This document shows, one piece after another, positions 7,122 to 17,195 of a stretch of 64,000 nucleotides of DNA (positions are counted from its first letter, which is position 1; the number at the start of each line of letters is the position of its first letter). Origin of the DNA: Psychrosphaera haliotis (GTDB lineage: Bacteria > Pseudomonadota > Gammaproteobacteria > Enterobacterales > Alteromonadaceae); the NCBI RefSeq assembly GCF_009728465.1, contig NZ_WOCD01000001.1, positions 736,580 through 800,579 on the forward strand, given 5' to 3'. The notes beneath the pieces are model-generated. The model was given only the letters and a program-made list of their open reading frames with translations, made no database searches and had not been told where the DNA came from. A program made the translations under genes and the position numbers.

Positions 7122-9584
7122 TTAAAATTCCATTCCAAACTCAAAACCATACATTCTAGGAAGTCCTGGCGTTGCGATAGGAGAACCAAGCGCCATAGCT
7201 TGCCCGCCTGTTTGAATTAAGTATTTTTCGTCCGTTAGGTTATTAATAAAAAAGGCGGCATAAATTGGGTGGTTGTCACTTTGCCAACTAATACGCGTAT
7301 TTACTAAGCTGTATCCAGAAATTCTATTATCTGCATTTAAGCCCGTCACTGTACCTGGCTCAAAAGGTAACACTGGCAATGCAGGTCCTTCTACGCCTTG
7401 AGTTCTCTCACCTGTGTCAGCGTAACTAACATGGAGGTTAAATTGACCATCTAGACCTTCAAAGAAATAGTCTACGCGAATATTACTTTGATCTTCTGGC
7501 ATGCCTGAAATCGGTTCACCAACTCGACCATCGTTAACATCTTCGCCCTCAAAGAAGTCCCACTTAGTATATTCGGCAATCGTTTTTCCATAATTTGCCG
7601 TAACAATTAAATCTGGTGTTACTTGGATAACCGTTTCAATATCAAACCCTTCCCCTTCTGCATCTACATTTCGAAGATTATAAGTAGGTATTGGCGCACC
7701 AAATAGCTCAAGTTGTTGAAGGTTTTTATATTTGTATTCAAAGGCCGACACATTGAGTCTAATACGGTTATCTAACCATGAAGACTTAACCCCAATTTCC
7801 GTGTTTTTAACGGTTTCTTCTTTTACTGGTGGCGCTTTGCCTACACCATTGAAGCCGCCTGATTTAAAGCCCTCGGCGTACGAAGCAAATGTCATGAAGG
7901 TATCAGTCCATTTGTAATCAACAACAACACGCGGTGTCCACTTATCCCAACTCTCTTCTTGTCGAGCATCTTCAGGTTGGAAAGCTACCGCTAGCGGCAC
8001 ATCACCAACAATTTGAGCATCGGCACCTTCAAATGGCACGTAGTAAGTATTTTGTGGCACAGAAGATAGCTTGAAGTTCTTATCATCGTAGGTATAACGT
8101 AAACCAAATGTTAAATCTAACTTGTCAGTCGCGGCATAGGTGCCGTCAAAGTATGCCGCAAAACTTGAAGTCGTTGCATGATGATAAAAGCGCTCTTCAT
8201 GCTGACCAAAAACCTTAGTTAAATTGGCATTGATCAAGTCTTGTCCAACGGTTGCCTGCGCTGTTTCAAAGTCCTGACCCGCCATCATGCGGCGTTGAAT
8301 TTCTAAACCAATAGCTTGTTGCGCTTCAATTGGTCCTAACGTCATATAAGAACCAGCAACGCCTTGTCCAAATGGAAAGTCTGGCAAAATACGAGGGTCC
8401 AAGCCAAGCTGTACAATCGCTAATGCATCAAAGCTTAGCGTATTAAAGTTAGCAACAACATCTTGCTCAATATCTTCATAGAAGAAGGTTGTGCCTGCAG
8501 TCCACTTAAAGTCACCTTCAGAGTCTACTACTCTAAACTCCTGGCTGAACTGGCTTTGATCTTCATCTAGCAAACTTTCAAAATAAGCTCTCTGCATTGC
8601 AGAGCCATCATCTTCCATTGCATTATAACGCTCAAACTGGCGATAGCCGGTAATGGAGGTGTACGTTAAGCCATCTGCAAAGTAATTCACTTCCGCAGAG
8701 ATACCACCAGCCTGGCGTGTTTCTTTACCTTCAAAGTCAAATTCGATAGGTGCAAATGGGTCGCCACTGCCGTAAGAAGTGTTTAACGTAACTGCAGGTC
8801 TACCTTGTTGATTAGTATCGTTTATATCGCCCCTGAAAATCACTTCTAAGTCATCAGCTGCTTGCCATAATAACGCACCACGAGCTGACCAATCTCTTTG
8901 GTTTCCGTACTTTTCTTCACTGTCTTTTATATCTAAATAACCACCGCGATGGTTTGAGTTAAAACTGCCTCTAAAAGACAACTCTTCATTAATTTGTGTA
9001 TTCGCCCACAGTTCTATTTTACGTTTGTTATATTCTCCAACCGTAAACTTAATTCCGCCTTCGTTATCATCTGTTGGATTTTTAGTAATAATATGGATAG
9101 CGCCTGCGGCGGAGTTTCTGCCAAATAAAGTACCTTGTGGCCCTTTAAGAACCTCAACCCTTTCAACATCATTAAAGTTAAGATTTGAAGTACCCCTACG
9201 ACCAACATAAACACCGTCAATATACACAGCAACAGCAGCATCTAGGCCAATTCCCATGTCGTTTGTTGTTATGCCACGAATATTAAAAGTGGTTTGTGTT
9301 GCCGTGGCATTATTGGTCTCTAATCCAGGGGTAATAAGACCAAGGTCATTCGCACTTTGAATGCCCATTTTCTCTATATCAGCTTCACCAAAGGCCGTTA
9401 TTGTGATGGGAACATCTTGAATACTTTCCACTCGCTTTTGGGCACTCACTTCGATTACTTCTAAACCGACTTTTTTTTCTGGAACTTCATCCATGGCGTA
9501 TGCGCCTGAAGATAGCAATGAAAAGACAACCGCGAGTGACAATTTGCTTTTCTTAAAGCTAACTACTGAAGAATTATTTAACAT
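7122..9584 (-). CDS. TonB-dependent outer-membrane receptor
   Basis: An 820-residue receptor that would import a bulky substrate across the outer membrane using TonB/ExbBD energy. A signal peptide spans about residues 1-30 (ending in AYA). The plug domain runs from about 50 (QDVPITITAFGEADIEKMG) through VERVEVLKGPQGTLFGRNSAAGAIHI, the classic plug signature. The remainder is a beta barrel ending in an aromatic residue (GFEFGMEF). It resembles the large iron-complex/outer-membrane receptor group common in marine Alteromonadales and sphingomonads; the ligand cannot be read from the sequence. Its ATG is one base behind the stop of the hydroxylase gene, and its Shine-Dalgarno AGGAAA lies inside that gene's last codons, so translation is probably coupled. 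Confidence 0.93.
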   Translation of the reverse strand: MLNNSSVVSFKKSKLSLAVVFSLLSSGAYAMDEVPEKKVGLEVIEVSAQKRVESIQDVPITITAFGEADIEKMGIQSANDLGLITPGLETNNATATQTTFNIRGITTNDMGIGLDAAVAVYIDGVYVGRRGTSNLNFNDVERVEVLKGPQGTLFGRNSAAGAIHIITKNPTDDNEGGIKFTVGEYNKRKIELWANTQINEELSFRGSFNSNHRGGYLDIKDSEEKYGNQRDWSARGALLWQAADDLEVIFRGDINDTNQQGRPAVTLNTSYGSGDPFAPIEFDFEGKETRQAGGISAEVNYFADGLTYTSITGYRQFERYNAMEDDGSAMQRAYFESLLDEDQSQFSQEFRVVDSEGDFKWTAGTTFFYEDIEQDVVANFNTLSFDALAIVQLGLDPRILPDFPFGQGVAGSYMTLGPIEAQQAIGLEIQRRMMAGQDFETAQATVGQDLINANLTKVFGQHEERFYHHATTSSFAAYFDGTYAATDKLDLTFGLRYTYDDKNFKLSSVPQNTYYVPFEGADAQIVGDVPLAVAFQPEDARQEESWDKWTPRVVVDYKWTDTFMTFASYAEGFKSGGFNGVGKAPPVKEETVKNTEIGVKSSWLDNRIRLNVSAFEYKYKNLQQLELFGAPIPTYNLRNVDAEGEGFDIETVIQVTPDLIVTANYGKTIAEYTKWDFFEGEDVNDGRVGEPISGMPEDQSNIRVDYFFEGLDGQFNLHVSYADTGERTQGVEGPALPVLPFEPGTVTGLNADNRISGYSLVNTRISWQSDNHPIYAAFFINNLTDEKYLIQTGGQAMALGSPIATPGLPRMYGFEFGMEF

Positions 9585-9585
9585 G

Positions 9586-10830
9586 TTAATTTCCTGGAAT
9601 TATTTTTTTTATATTTATGTTATTACTTTTTGACCGGTAACTTCCTGCCAGCCAAATCAAACTACTGAGACCATAAAGCATCGAAATTTCTAACGGCCAT
9701 TCAAATTGGTACGGTGACAAAACAATAAAGCTTCCCCAAAGAGCAATTTTTAACGTTTCAAGCTGATGAGACCATTTTGTGTTTTGTTGTAATTTACCTA
9801 ATGTAAACAAACCAAACCCTATAACTATCATGCTAACTACATTAAAGGAATTGTCCACCTTTGGAGCTTGATACAAAATAACTAACGACAAACAAAGTGT
9901 CACTATATGTTGGTACAGAATATAAGTTTTTGTTGTTATTGAATTGGCGACATCAAATTTAACTTGCTTATAAGGGTCAAATTTAGGGCCAGGATACTTT
10001 TCAGAAACGTCATCGGGACGCCAGCCAGTTTTTTTGTACCAAACCCTAAATTTATCCGACCATTTTTTTGTTCTAACTGAGTCTTGCAATAGCACCCAGT
10101 AAACTTCAAAGTTTGCCCAAATTGGATTCCAACTCGCAAGAGGGACTGTAACCCCATAAATAACAGGCTCTTCATCTAACTCTTTTTGGTATGTGCCTAA
10201 AAGTCTATCCCACAAAATGAAAACGCCGCCGTGGTTTTTATCAAGATAAACAGGGTTTTGGCCATGATGGACTCGATGATTACTTGGCGTCACAAAAACG
10301 AACTCGAACCAAGCTGGCATTTTATCTATATGCCTTGTGTGAACCCAAAATTGGTATACAAGGTTCAGTGAGCCTACCGCAATAAATATAATCGGCTCAA
10401 AGCCTAAAATTGCCAATGGAATATAAAATACAAAGTTAACGACTCCACCGCTGGTTTGTCTCAACGCTGTTGTTAGGTTGTATTCTTCGCTTTGATGATG
10501 AACAACATGCGACGCCCATAAACCATTTATTTCGTGCGAGCAGCGATGATAAAGGTAATAACAGAAGTCATATACAACAAAACCGGCAACCCAAACCCAA
10601 ACAGATTGGCTGTTTAACTCAAATAAAGATATGTAAGGAAAGATCCAAGCGTATACAGAGAATTGAACTGCTTTTTTAGCAAGTCCAGTTAACTGACTTA
10701 AAACACCTAGGTGCAGCGAGTTTATTGCATCATTTGTTGAATAGTAGTTGGTCTTTCGCCACCAATTGACGAGTAACTCTAGGCCTACAAGCAACAAAAA
10801 GAATGGAATTGCAATGGCGACAAAGTTCAT
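9586..10830 (-). CDS. Sterol desaturase/fatty acid hydroxylase family protein
   Basis: A 414-residue integral membrane di-iron enzyme. The histidine motifs that bind the metal are visible: HRCSHE near residues 93-98, HVVHH near 107-111, and HRVHHG near 187-192, plus HTRH in between. Membrane segments lie at the N-terminus, between the His clusters, and in a C-terminal region of about 100 residues that is outside the usual catalytic domain. The family hydroxylates or desaturates lipid carbon chains; the substrate here is unknown. It forms a tight two-gene unit with the receptor downstream. Start ATG at 10830, with AGAGAGATGGT-like purine-rich sequence just before it. Confidence 0.9.
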   Translation of the reverse strand: MNFVAIAIPFFLLLVGLELLVNWWRKTNYYSTNDAINSLHLGVLSQLTGLAKKAVQFSVYAWIFPYISLFELNSQSVWVWVAGFVVYDFCYYLYHRCSHEINGLWASHVVHHQSEEYNLTTALRQTSGGVVNFVFYIPLAILGFEPIIFIAVGSLNLVYQFWVHTRHIDKMPAWFEFVFVTPSNHRVHHGQNPVYLDKNHGGVFILWDRLLGTYQKELDEEPVIYGVTVPLASWNPIWANFEVYWVLLQDSVRTKKWSDKFRVWYKKTGWRPDDVSEKYPGPKFDPYKQVKFDVANSITTKTYILYQHIVTLCLSLVILYQAPKVDNSFNVVSMIVIGFGLFTLGKLQQNTKWSHQLETLKIALWGSFIVLSPYQFEWPLEISMLYGLSSLIWLAGSYRSKSNNINIKKIIPGN

Positions 10831-10925
10831 ACCATCTCTCTTTTCTGAAGTAGCTAATTGCTATTTTTTTATTATTATTTATTCAGACTATCACAAGTTT
10901 TTAATTTGTCTATTGGCCAACTGTA

Positions 10926-10949
10926 ACAAAAAACCCAGCACAAAGCTGG
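10926..10949 (-). terminator. Probable rho-independent terminator
   Basis: On the minus strand CCAGC-TTTGT-GCTGG is followed by GTTTTTTG. It lies about 150 bp past the lipoprotein gene ending at 11096 and before the hydroxylase gene. Confidence 0.55.
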
Positions 10950-11095
10950 AATACCATTTAATACAAGTGATTGTTTAAATTAAAAAATAACCAGAAAAAC
11001 ACCTTGCTAGCACTGCCTATTTGCAGCGAAAGTGAATTGATTGAGATTTAACTTCAGTGACAAATAAAAGTTAGCGGAGAACTTTGTGAAGAAAA

Positions 11096-11584
11096 TTAAA
11101 ATTTATGGTTGTAAGTAAAATTAAAATACCATCCAGTAAATTTGTCATTTGCAATCAACGGCATATCAAATGTTGTATTGTCTCTTGCAGCAATGATTTT
11201 ATCGTAGGTGTGGATTTTTTTGTTGAATAGTTTAGATGGCTGAACTTGATAAGTGTATGAGAACTTTTGCCCAACCCCAGCAAAACCCTCAGCATAAACC
11301 AATACTTCAAGGGTACATTGACTATCGTTTCCTATTCTATATTCAATGTATTTTCCAGAAACCTTAGCCAATAGTTGATCGAGCTCAGTAGAACTTTCTT
11401 GGTTATTTTTTCTAGGAGTATATCTTTCAATTCTAGCGGACTTTGCTAGCTTACAAGCCAGTGCTGAGAGCTCGTTAAATACATTACTGTTGAGTTGATA
11501 GTTATTCACTAGGTCTTCAAATGTCGGCTTCTTTGAGCAGGAAGACAATAACAAACCCAACAACAATGTAATAACGGTTCTCAT
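11096..11584 (-). CDS. Predicted lipoprotein, function unknown
   Basis: A 162-residue protein with a lipoprotein signal peptide: a hydrophobic stretch then LLSSC, giving Cys16 as the probable lipidated residue. The mature part has no motif I recognise; it contains a further cysteine pair (Cys43 and one near residue 87) that could form a disulfide. It lies 19 bp downstream of thyA on the same strand and may be read through from it. Lgt, encoded in the same run, would be the enzyme that lipidates it. Confidence 0.65.
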   Translation of the reverse strand: MRTVITLLLGLLLSSCSKKPTFEDLVNNYQLNSNVFNELSALACKLAKSARIERYTPRKNNQESSTELDQLLAKVSGKYIEYRIGNDSQCTLEVLVYAEGFAGVGQKFSYTYQVQPSKLFNKKIHTYDKIIAARDNTTFDMPLIANDKFTGWYFNFTYNHKF

Positions 11585-11603
11585 ACAGGTTACCCCTCTC
11601 TAA

Positions 11604-12455
11604 CTAAACAGAAAAAGGATATTTAATAGCTTCGTGGCACTCATAACCTTCAACGGTAAAGTCATCCAAGGTAACCCAGGTTTCAATATCTTCTAACGAT
11701 TTGATTTTTGGGTTGATATGCAGCTTAGGAGATTCAAATGGTTCACGCTTAAGCTGAACATCTCGCATCAACTCAAGTTGATCTTCATAAATATGTGCGT
11801 TAACAATTTTATGATACGCCTTGCCCGGTTTATTCCCAGTAATTTGCGCTACTAATGCTAATAAAACAAATACTTGAATTTGATTAAAGTTAAGGCCTAA
11901 CGGCACGTCGCAAGAACGTTGATAACTAGTTAAGTGTAATGTATCGCCTAAAAGTGAAAACGTGTGGGTATGCATACATGGACGTAGGCAACCCATGTGA
12001 AATTCACCAGGATTATAAAAAGATAAAATCTCACCACGGTCATCAATACCGTTTGAAAGATCATCCACCAGCTTCTTCAACTGATCTACAAAACCACCAT
12101 CCGGTTTTGCCCATGCACGGCCTTGAACACCGTAAACACGACCCATGTCATCTTCACCTTTACGGTGTGGGTTGTTTAGCCAAGCTTCATTTTCGTTGGC
12201 ATTTGCGTTCCAAGTATTACATCCAATAGCTCTAAAGTCTGCGGCGTTGTCATAACCTTTTAAGTAACCAAGTAGTTCAGCAATGGCTGCTTTCCAAAAA
12301 CTTTTGCGCGTAGTGATAAGCGGAAATTTATTACCTGCCACATCATAATTTAACTCAGCATTAATCACCGTAAGACAGCGCTTACCTGTGCGCTTGTTTT
12401 CTACCCACTCGCCTTCTTCTACTATTCGGCGACACAAATCTAAATACTGTTTCAT
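11604..12455 (-). CDS. thyA: Thymidylate synthase
   Basis: A 283-residue enzyme that converts dUMP to dTMP with methylenetetrahydrofolate. The catalytic cysteine is in [13 protein letters not shown], followed by [17 protein letters not shown], the dUMP-binding signature. The C-terminus (YPFSV) is a slight variant of the usual end. The start at ATG 12455 (MKQYLDLC) is preferred over a TTG four codons upstream, because it matches the family N-terminus and the TTG overlaps the only purine-rich stretch (GAG). It follows lgt by 87 bp, the gammaproteobacterial lgt-thyA order. Confidence 0.96.
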   Translation of the reverse strand: MKQYLDLCRRIVEEGEWVENKRTGKRCLTVINAELNYDVAGNKFPLITTRKSFWKAAIAELLGYLKGYDNAADFRAIGCNTWNANANENEAWLNNPHRKGEDDMGRVYGVQGRAWAKPDGGFVDQLKKLVDDLSNGIDDRGEILSFYNPGEFHMGCLRPCMHTHTFSLLGDTLHLTSYQRSCDVPLGLNFNQIQVFVLLALVAQITGNKPGKAYHKIVNAHIYEDQLELMRDVQLKREPFESPKLHINPKIKSLEDIETWVTLDDFTVEGYECHEAIKYPFSV

Positions 12456-12542
12456 AATAATTCTCAAAAAATCTGCTAAAAGACCAGCTTAAAAGTCTTG
12501 AAGTGTAAGACGCTAGGATTTAAGGCCCTAAAGTTTTACATC

Positions 12543-13361
12543 TTAAGGTGTAATCAACTTTCCATTTTCTGCTTTTGGGTTGGTTTTTATAGACCACACC
12601 ATTAAGCCAAGTCCAGCCAATGCCATTGGTAATGACAACCACTGTCCCATCGACATACCTAAAGTAAGTAGGCCTAAGTGATCATCTGGCTGCCTAAAAT
12701 ATTCAACGATAAAACGAAACGAGCCATAACCCATTAAGAACAAACCACTTGCAGAGCCAACGGCTCTTGGTTTTTTTGAATACCAATAAACAACAAAGAA
12801 TAAGACAAATCCCTCTAAAAAGAACTCATACAATTGCGAAGGGTGTCTAGGTAAAGGCCCAGCGTTAGGGAATACAATGCCCCATGGTGCATCTGTAGTG
12901 CGGCCCCACAACTCTGCATTTAAAAAATTGCCTAATCTACCAGCACCCAAACCAATTGGAACCAGTGGCGCAACAAAGTCTCCAATTTGTAAGAACGATA
13001 CTTTAGTAATTCGACTAAATATGAACAACACAGCAATTACGCCCAACAAGCCACCATGGAAAGACATACCACCTTGATGGATCATAAATAGATATAATGG
13101 ATCTTCGATAAATCGTTCAAACTGATAAAAGAATACATAACCTAGACGACCGCCTAGTACTGCACCCATAAATCCATAAAACAAAAGGTCAGAAAGTTGC
13201 TGCTCTGTAAATGGCGAACGACCACTTTTAACGGCTTTCATACCTAGGAAATAAGCAAAGCCTAATCCTATTAAGTACATCAATCCATACCAACGAACGG
13301 CTAAAGGGCCAATTGAAAATATAACGGGATCAATCTGTGGGAATATAATCGGATCTACCAA
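12543..13361 (-). CDS. lgt: Phosphatidylglycerol:prolipoprotein diacylglyceryl transferase
   Basis: A 272-residue inner-membrane enzyme that transfers diacylglycerol from phosphatidylglycerol to the lipobox cysteine of prolipoproteins. Visible signatures are GGRLGYVFFYQ, HQGGMSFHGG with the essential histidine, and GRLGNFLNAELWGR. About seven membrane segments. Its start overlaps the stop of the TauE/SafE gene upstream by 7 bp, so the two are likely translated together. Confidence 0.96.
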   Translation of the reverse strand: MVDPIIFPQIDPVIFSIGPLAVRWYGLMYLIGLGFAYFLGMKAVKSGRSPFTEQQLSDLLFYGFMGAVLGGRLGYVFFYQFERFIEDPLYLFMIHQGGMSFHGGLLGVIAVLFIFSRITKVSFLQIGDFVAPLVPIGLGAGRLGNFLNAELWGRTTDAPWGIVFPNAGPLPRHPSQLYEFFLEGFVLFFVVYWYSKKPRAVGSASGLFLMGYGSFRFIVEYFRQPDDHLGLLTLGMSMGQWLSLPMALAGLGLMVWSIKTNPKAENGKLITP

Positions 13362-14164
13362 ACCTGCAATACCTCTAATAATAATTTAATTGAAACAAGC
13401 ATCATAAAGACAGCAAAAACCTTCTTTAGTTGCGCTTGTTGTAATTTTTGTCCTGCTTTAACGCCCCATGGCGCTGAAAAATATGAAAAAGCCATGATCA
13501 TAAGGGCCGTTGGCCAATGAACATAACCTAAAAAGTCTACGGAGTCTGTCCAACCCCAGCCAGCCCATAAATAGCCAATGGTACCAAACACTGCAACTAT
13601 AACACCGGAAATGGCAGCGGTTGCTATAGCTTGCCTTACGTGCACACCTATAAAGGTCATATATGGAACAAGAATTGCGCCACCGCCTAAACCAGCCATT
13701 GCAGCTAAGGTGCCAGTTAAAATGCCACCAAAGCCTAATTTAGTATTATTTATTTCATGATCTTCATCAGCAACATCATGTTTTCCACGCCACATTAGTA
13801 TTGCAAGAATAATAAGTAATACAGCAAATATTTTGGTTAACCAAGCAGAGGATAATTGTACCGCAATTTGTGATGCAATCATTGCTGATAAACCGACAGT
13901 TACAATAACTGGTCGCGTTATTAGCCAATCTACATTGCCATTTTTATAATGACTACGTCCTGACGAAAATGCAGTGATACAAATAGTAAATAGCGAAGTA
14001 GCAATTGCGATAATAGCCACATTACTTTCATCAACCTGAGGCAACTGAGGCAATAAATAAAGCAGCACAGGTATAATAACAATACCGCCGCCTATACCTA
14101 AAAGGCCCGACAAAAAGCCAGCAATAATGCCAAGAATAGGCGTAAAAATAAGTAGGTCTGTCAC
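13355..14164 (-). CDS. TauE/SafE (TSUP) family sulfite exporter-like permease
   Basis: A 269-residue membrane protein with about eight segments in two repeats. The N-terminal repeat carries GFLSGLLGIGGGIVIIPVL and the C-terminal one GTLAAMAGLGGGAILVPY, the duplicated glycine-rich motif of the TSUP family. Such proteins move sulfur-containing or other small anions; the substrate is not determined here. It sits between ptsP (12 bp) and lgt (7-bp overlap), as in other Alteromonadales. Confidence 0.88.
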   Translation of the reverse strand: MTDLLIFTPILGIIAGFLSGLLGIGGGIVIIPVLLYLLPQLPQVDESNVAIIAIATSLFTICITAFSSGRSHYKNGNVDWLITRPVIVTVGLSAMIASQIAVQLSSAWLTKIFAVLLIILAILMWRGKHDVADEDHEINNTKLGFGGILTGTLAAMAGLGGGAILVPYMTFIGVHVRQAIATAAISGVIVAVFGTIGYLWAGWGWTDSVDFLGYVHWPTALMIMAFSYFSAPWGVKAGQKLQQAQLKKVFAVFMMLVSIKLLLEVLQVW

Positions 14165-14176
14165 GTTAAATCCAAT

Positions 14177-16455
14177 TTAATTGCCGGCTCTAAGAATGCC
14201 AGCCGCACCGATGTTTAAGATGGTTCTGTTTACTCTAAATTTAACTTGGTCTGGTCTGGTGCAATCGAGTACATCTTCAACCAATTTTTGCAGTACTAGA
14301 TGATCTGCTTTTTTCAATACCCATTTAACACGTAATACGTTTTGAGTATTCATACTCAGTTGGTCAAAACCCATACCCGTCAACAACATTGCGCCACCGG
14401 GATCACCTGCTAACTCACCACACACACTGCAGGGAATACCTATTTTTTTGGTTTCATCTGCAATCATTTTAATCGCCGTTAAAACCGTAGGGTGATAAGC
14501 ATCATAAAGACCCGACACTTTATCATTATTTCGATCAACTGCTAATAGATATTGGGTTAAATCATTTGTACCAATGGAGCAAAAATCAATCTTGCCTTTT
14601 AATTTATCCAATTGAAAAATCATGCTTGGTACTTCAATCATCACACCAATTTTTGGCATTGGTACACGCGCCGCATTATCAGCGTCAAACATTTCTTTTT
14701 CGACTTCTCGATGCGCTTGTTTGATTAACCTTGACGCTTCTTCAATTTCACCAATATCCGATACCATTGGCAACATAATGTGTAAATTATTAGTCAGGAT
14801 ATTCGCTTTGATCATGGCTCTAATTTGAACTAAAAATATTTCTGAATGATCAAGCGTAAGTCTAATACCCCGCCACCCTAAAAAAGGGTTTTCTTCGATA
14901 ATTGGAAAGTATGGCAATTGTTTATCACCACCCACATCCAGTGTTCTCATGATTACTGGCTTACCATCAAAATCACCTAAAACTTCTTGGTAAAAAGCTT
15001 GTTGCTCCTGCTCTGATGGAAAACGCTGACGCATCATAAATAGATATTCTGTTCGGTATAAACCTATGCCTTCAATGTGTTGTTGTTCAGCAATGTCGCC
15101 TTCAAAACCCATACCTGAATTAATATACATTGAAATTCGACGACCGCATGCCGTTTGAGCATACTCATCGGCTTCTTGTTTTAATAAATCGGCGAAGGCT
15201 TTATCTTCAGACTCTAACTTTCTGTATTCGTCTAAAATAGCTTCATTTGGGCAGATGAATACTTTGCCGCTGTAACCATCAACAATGATATCAACGTCGT
15301 CAAGTTGCAAAATAGGCACATCTCTAACGCCTATCACCGCAGGAATACCCAGCGCTCTGGCCATAATGGCTGCATGAGAGTTTTCAGCACCTTTAAAAGA
15401 TACAATGCCAGTGATTTGTTCACGAGGGATCTCAGCCAACATTGACGCTGTTACTTCTTCCGCAATAATAATTGCCGATGTAGGAATTGCCAACGCCCTA
15501 TTCGCTTTTGCCGTTAAATGTTCAAGTAAACGTCGACTTAAGTCTTTTACATCAACGGCGCGCTCGCGGATGTATGGGTCATCCATTTTTTCAAACTCGG
15601 CGATGTACTTTTCAACGACAATCTTCAACGCTGAAACAGCGCACCAGCCTTGATTAATTTTATCAACAACTTCATTGCCTAAACTCGCAGCATCCAATAG
15701 CTGTTGGTATACATCAAAAATAGCCAGAGCGTCTTTAGGCAGTTGATCTGACATACGCTGCGTCATTTGAATAATGTCTGCTCGAGTATTTTCTACCGCA
15801 TTAAAATAACGCGCCTTTTCTGGTTCGCTTTCACTTACTTTTTTAATGAAACGTCAGAGAATTCAATGTTCGTTTGGACTAAATATGAATGGCCTATGCC
15901 AACACCGCGAGCACCGGATGCGCCTTGTAAAACCAAACCGGCATGTTCATTAGTTTGAACGTCTTGAGAGCGCAGTCGTAATGTTACGTTAGCAAAGGTT
16001 GAGGCTAGTTGAGCACTCAAGGTAACCAGGAAGGCTTCTTCTTGTTGCTCAAAATATCGAGACTCTGATTGTTGAAGTGAAATAACACCGAGTATTTTTC
16101 TACGGTGCATAATTGGCACCCCTAAAAAGCCAGAATAAGTATCTTCTTCTATTGCAGGGAATTGTTTAAAGCGAGCATGTTGGAGCGCATTATGAACTTT
16201 AATGGGTTCGCCACGTTCAGCGACCCAACCCGTTAATCCTTCGTCAAACCGCATTATAGTTTGACCAACAGCGTCAATATTTAATCCATCAGTGGCTTTG
16301 AGGCGTAATAATTTTTGATCTGGTTCGGCAAGGTAGATAGAACAACAATCTGTATTCAAACAGTACTTTATATCGCTGACGAGACTTGCAAGAGCCAAGT
16401 CTAAATTTGGCTCTTGAACAAAGTTGTGGGTGATGCGTCTCAGTTCGTCTAGCAT
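14177..16455 (-). pseudogene. ptsP: PtsP, nitrogen-PTS phosphoenolpyruvate phosphotransferase, split by a frameshift
   Basis: Two reading frames together make a PtsP of usual size (about 758 residues). The first (16455 to 15835) is the GAF sensor domain plus the start of the EI domain; the second (used from about 15837 to 14177) carries the EI domain with the phospho-histidine loop KGAENSHAAIMARALGIP, the PEP-binding signature and CSVCGELAGDPG. PtsP starts the PTS-Ntr phosphorelay (EI-Ntr, NPr, EIIA-Ntr). At 15838-15844 the first frame reads TTA AAA AAG TAA on the minus strand; shifting -1 on A-AAA-AAG gives a seamless continuation K-K-V-S-E-S-E-P into the second frame. This could be a lost A from sequencing, a real mutation, or dnaX-type programmed frameshifting. 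rppH lies 12 bp upstream. Confidence 0.9.
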
Positions 16456-16467
16456 AATATAAAAACG

Positions 16468-17058
16468 TTATTGTTGTTTTTGAGCTTTATTCCTTGGTTG
16501 TTGAGACTTTTGATTTCGTCGTTTAAATCGGTGATTAGCCGACTTATTACCCATATGATCACCACGTGATGACTGCTGTCTTCCCATAGGCATCACAATA
16601 TGAGCAAACTCTTTCATTACACGTCGATAAACGTCTCTTTTGAACGATACGACATTTCTAATTGGATACCAGTAACTTACCCAGCGCCAATCATCAAATT
16701 CTGGATGGTTTGACTTTAATAAATCTACATCGGATTCTTTGCATCGCAAGCGCAGTAAAAACCATTTCTGTTTTTGACCTATACATATCGGCATACTTTC
16801 GCGACGGATAAGTCGCTTAGGTAAACGATAACGAAGCCAGTTTTTACTCACCGCCAGAATTTCTACATCATCTGGCTTAAGCCCCACTTCCTCTTCAAGT
16901 TCACGGTACATTGTTTGTTCAGGCGTTTCGCCTTCATCCACACCGCCTTGAGGATACTGCCAAGAGTGTTGTCCGTATCTACGAGCCCAAAACACCTGGC
17001 CTTTGTGGTTGCAAATCACGATGCCAACGTTAGGTCGAAACCCTTCGGCATCAATCAC
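16468..17058 (-). CDS. rppH: RNA pyrophosphohydrolase
   Basis: A 196-residue Nudix hydrolase that removes pyrophosphate from mRNA 5' ends and so triggers RNase E-dependent decay. The Nudix box is at about residues 38-60 (GGVDEGE... RELEEEVGL). The N-terminus [15 protein letters not shown] and WQYPQGG are diagnostic. It is about 20 residues longer than E. coli RppH because of a basic, glutamine-rich tail (about residues 160-196), which could help RNA binding. It heads the rppH-ptsP-TSUP-lgt-thyA run. Confidence 0.95.
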   Translation of the reverse strand: MIDAEGFRPNVGIVICNHKGQVFWARRYGQHSWQYPQGGVDEGETPEQTMYRELEEEVGLKPDDVEILAVSKNWLRYRLPKRLIRRESMPICIGQKQKWFLLRLRCKESDVDLLKSNHPEFDDWRWVSYWYPIRNVVSFKRDVYRRVMKEFAHIVMPMGRQQSSRGDHMGNKSANHRFKRRNQKSQQPRNKAQKQQ

Positions 17059-17195
17059 AGTTTCACCTGTCTTCTAATTCTTATATATGACTTGATTCTT
17101 CCACAAACGAAGTATTAGCGCAAACGTAAATTAGCACTAGCATCAATTAAATGGACGATAGATAATATAGATTCAAAATAACGAAGCTAATTGAT

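Noticed and set aside
10831..11095. Riboswitch upstream of the hydroxylase/receptor unit
   Set aside because: No cobalamin, TPP or other recognisable conserved box was seen; only a terminator hairpin for the gene before it.
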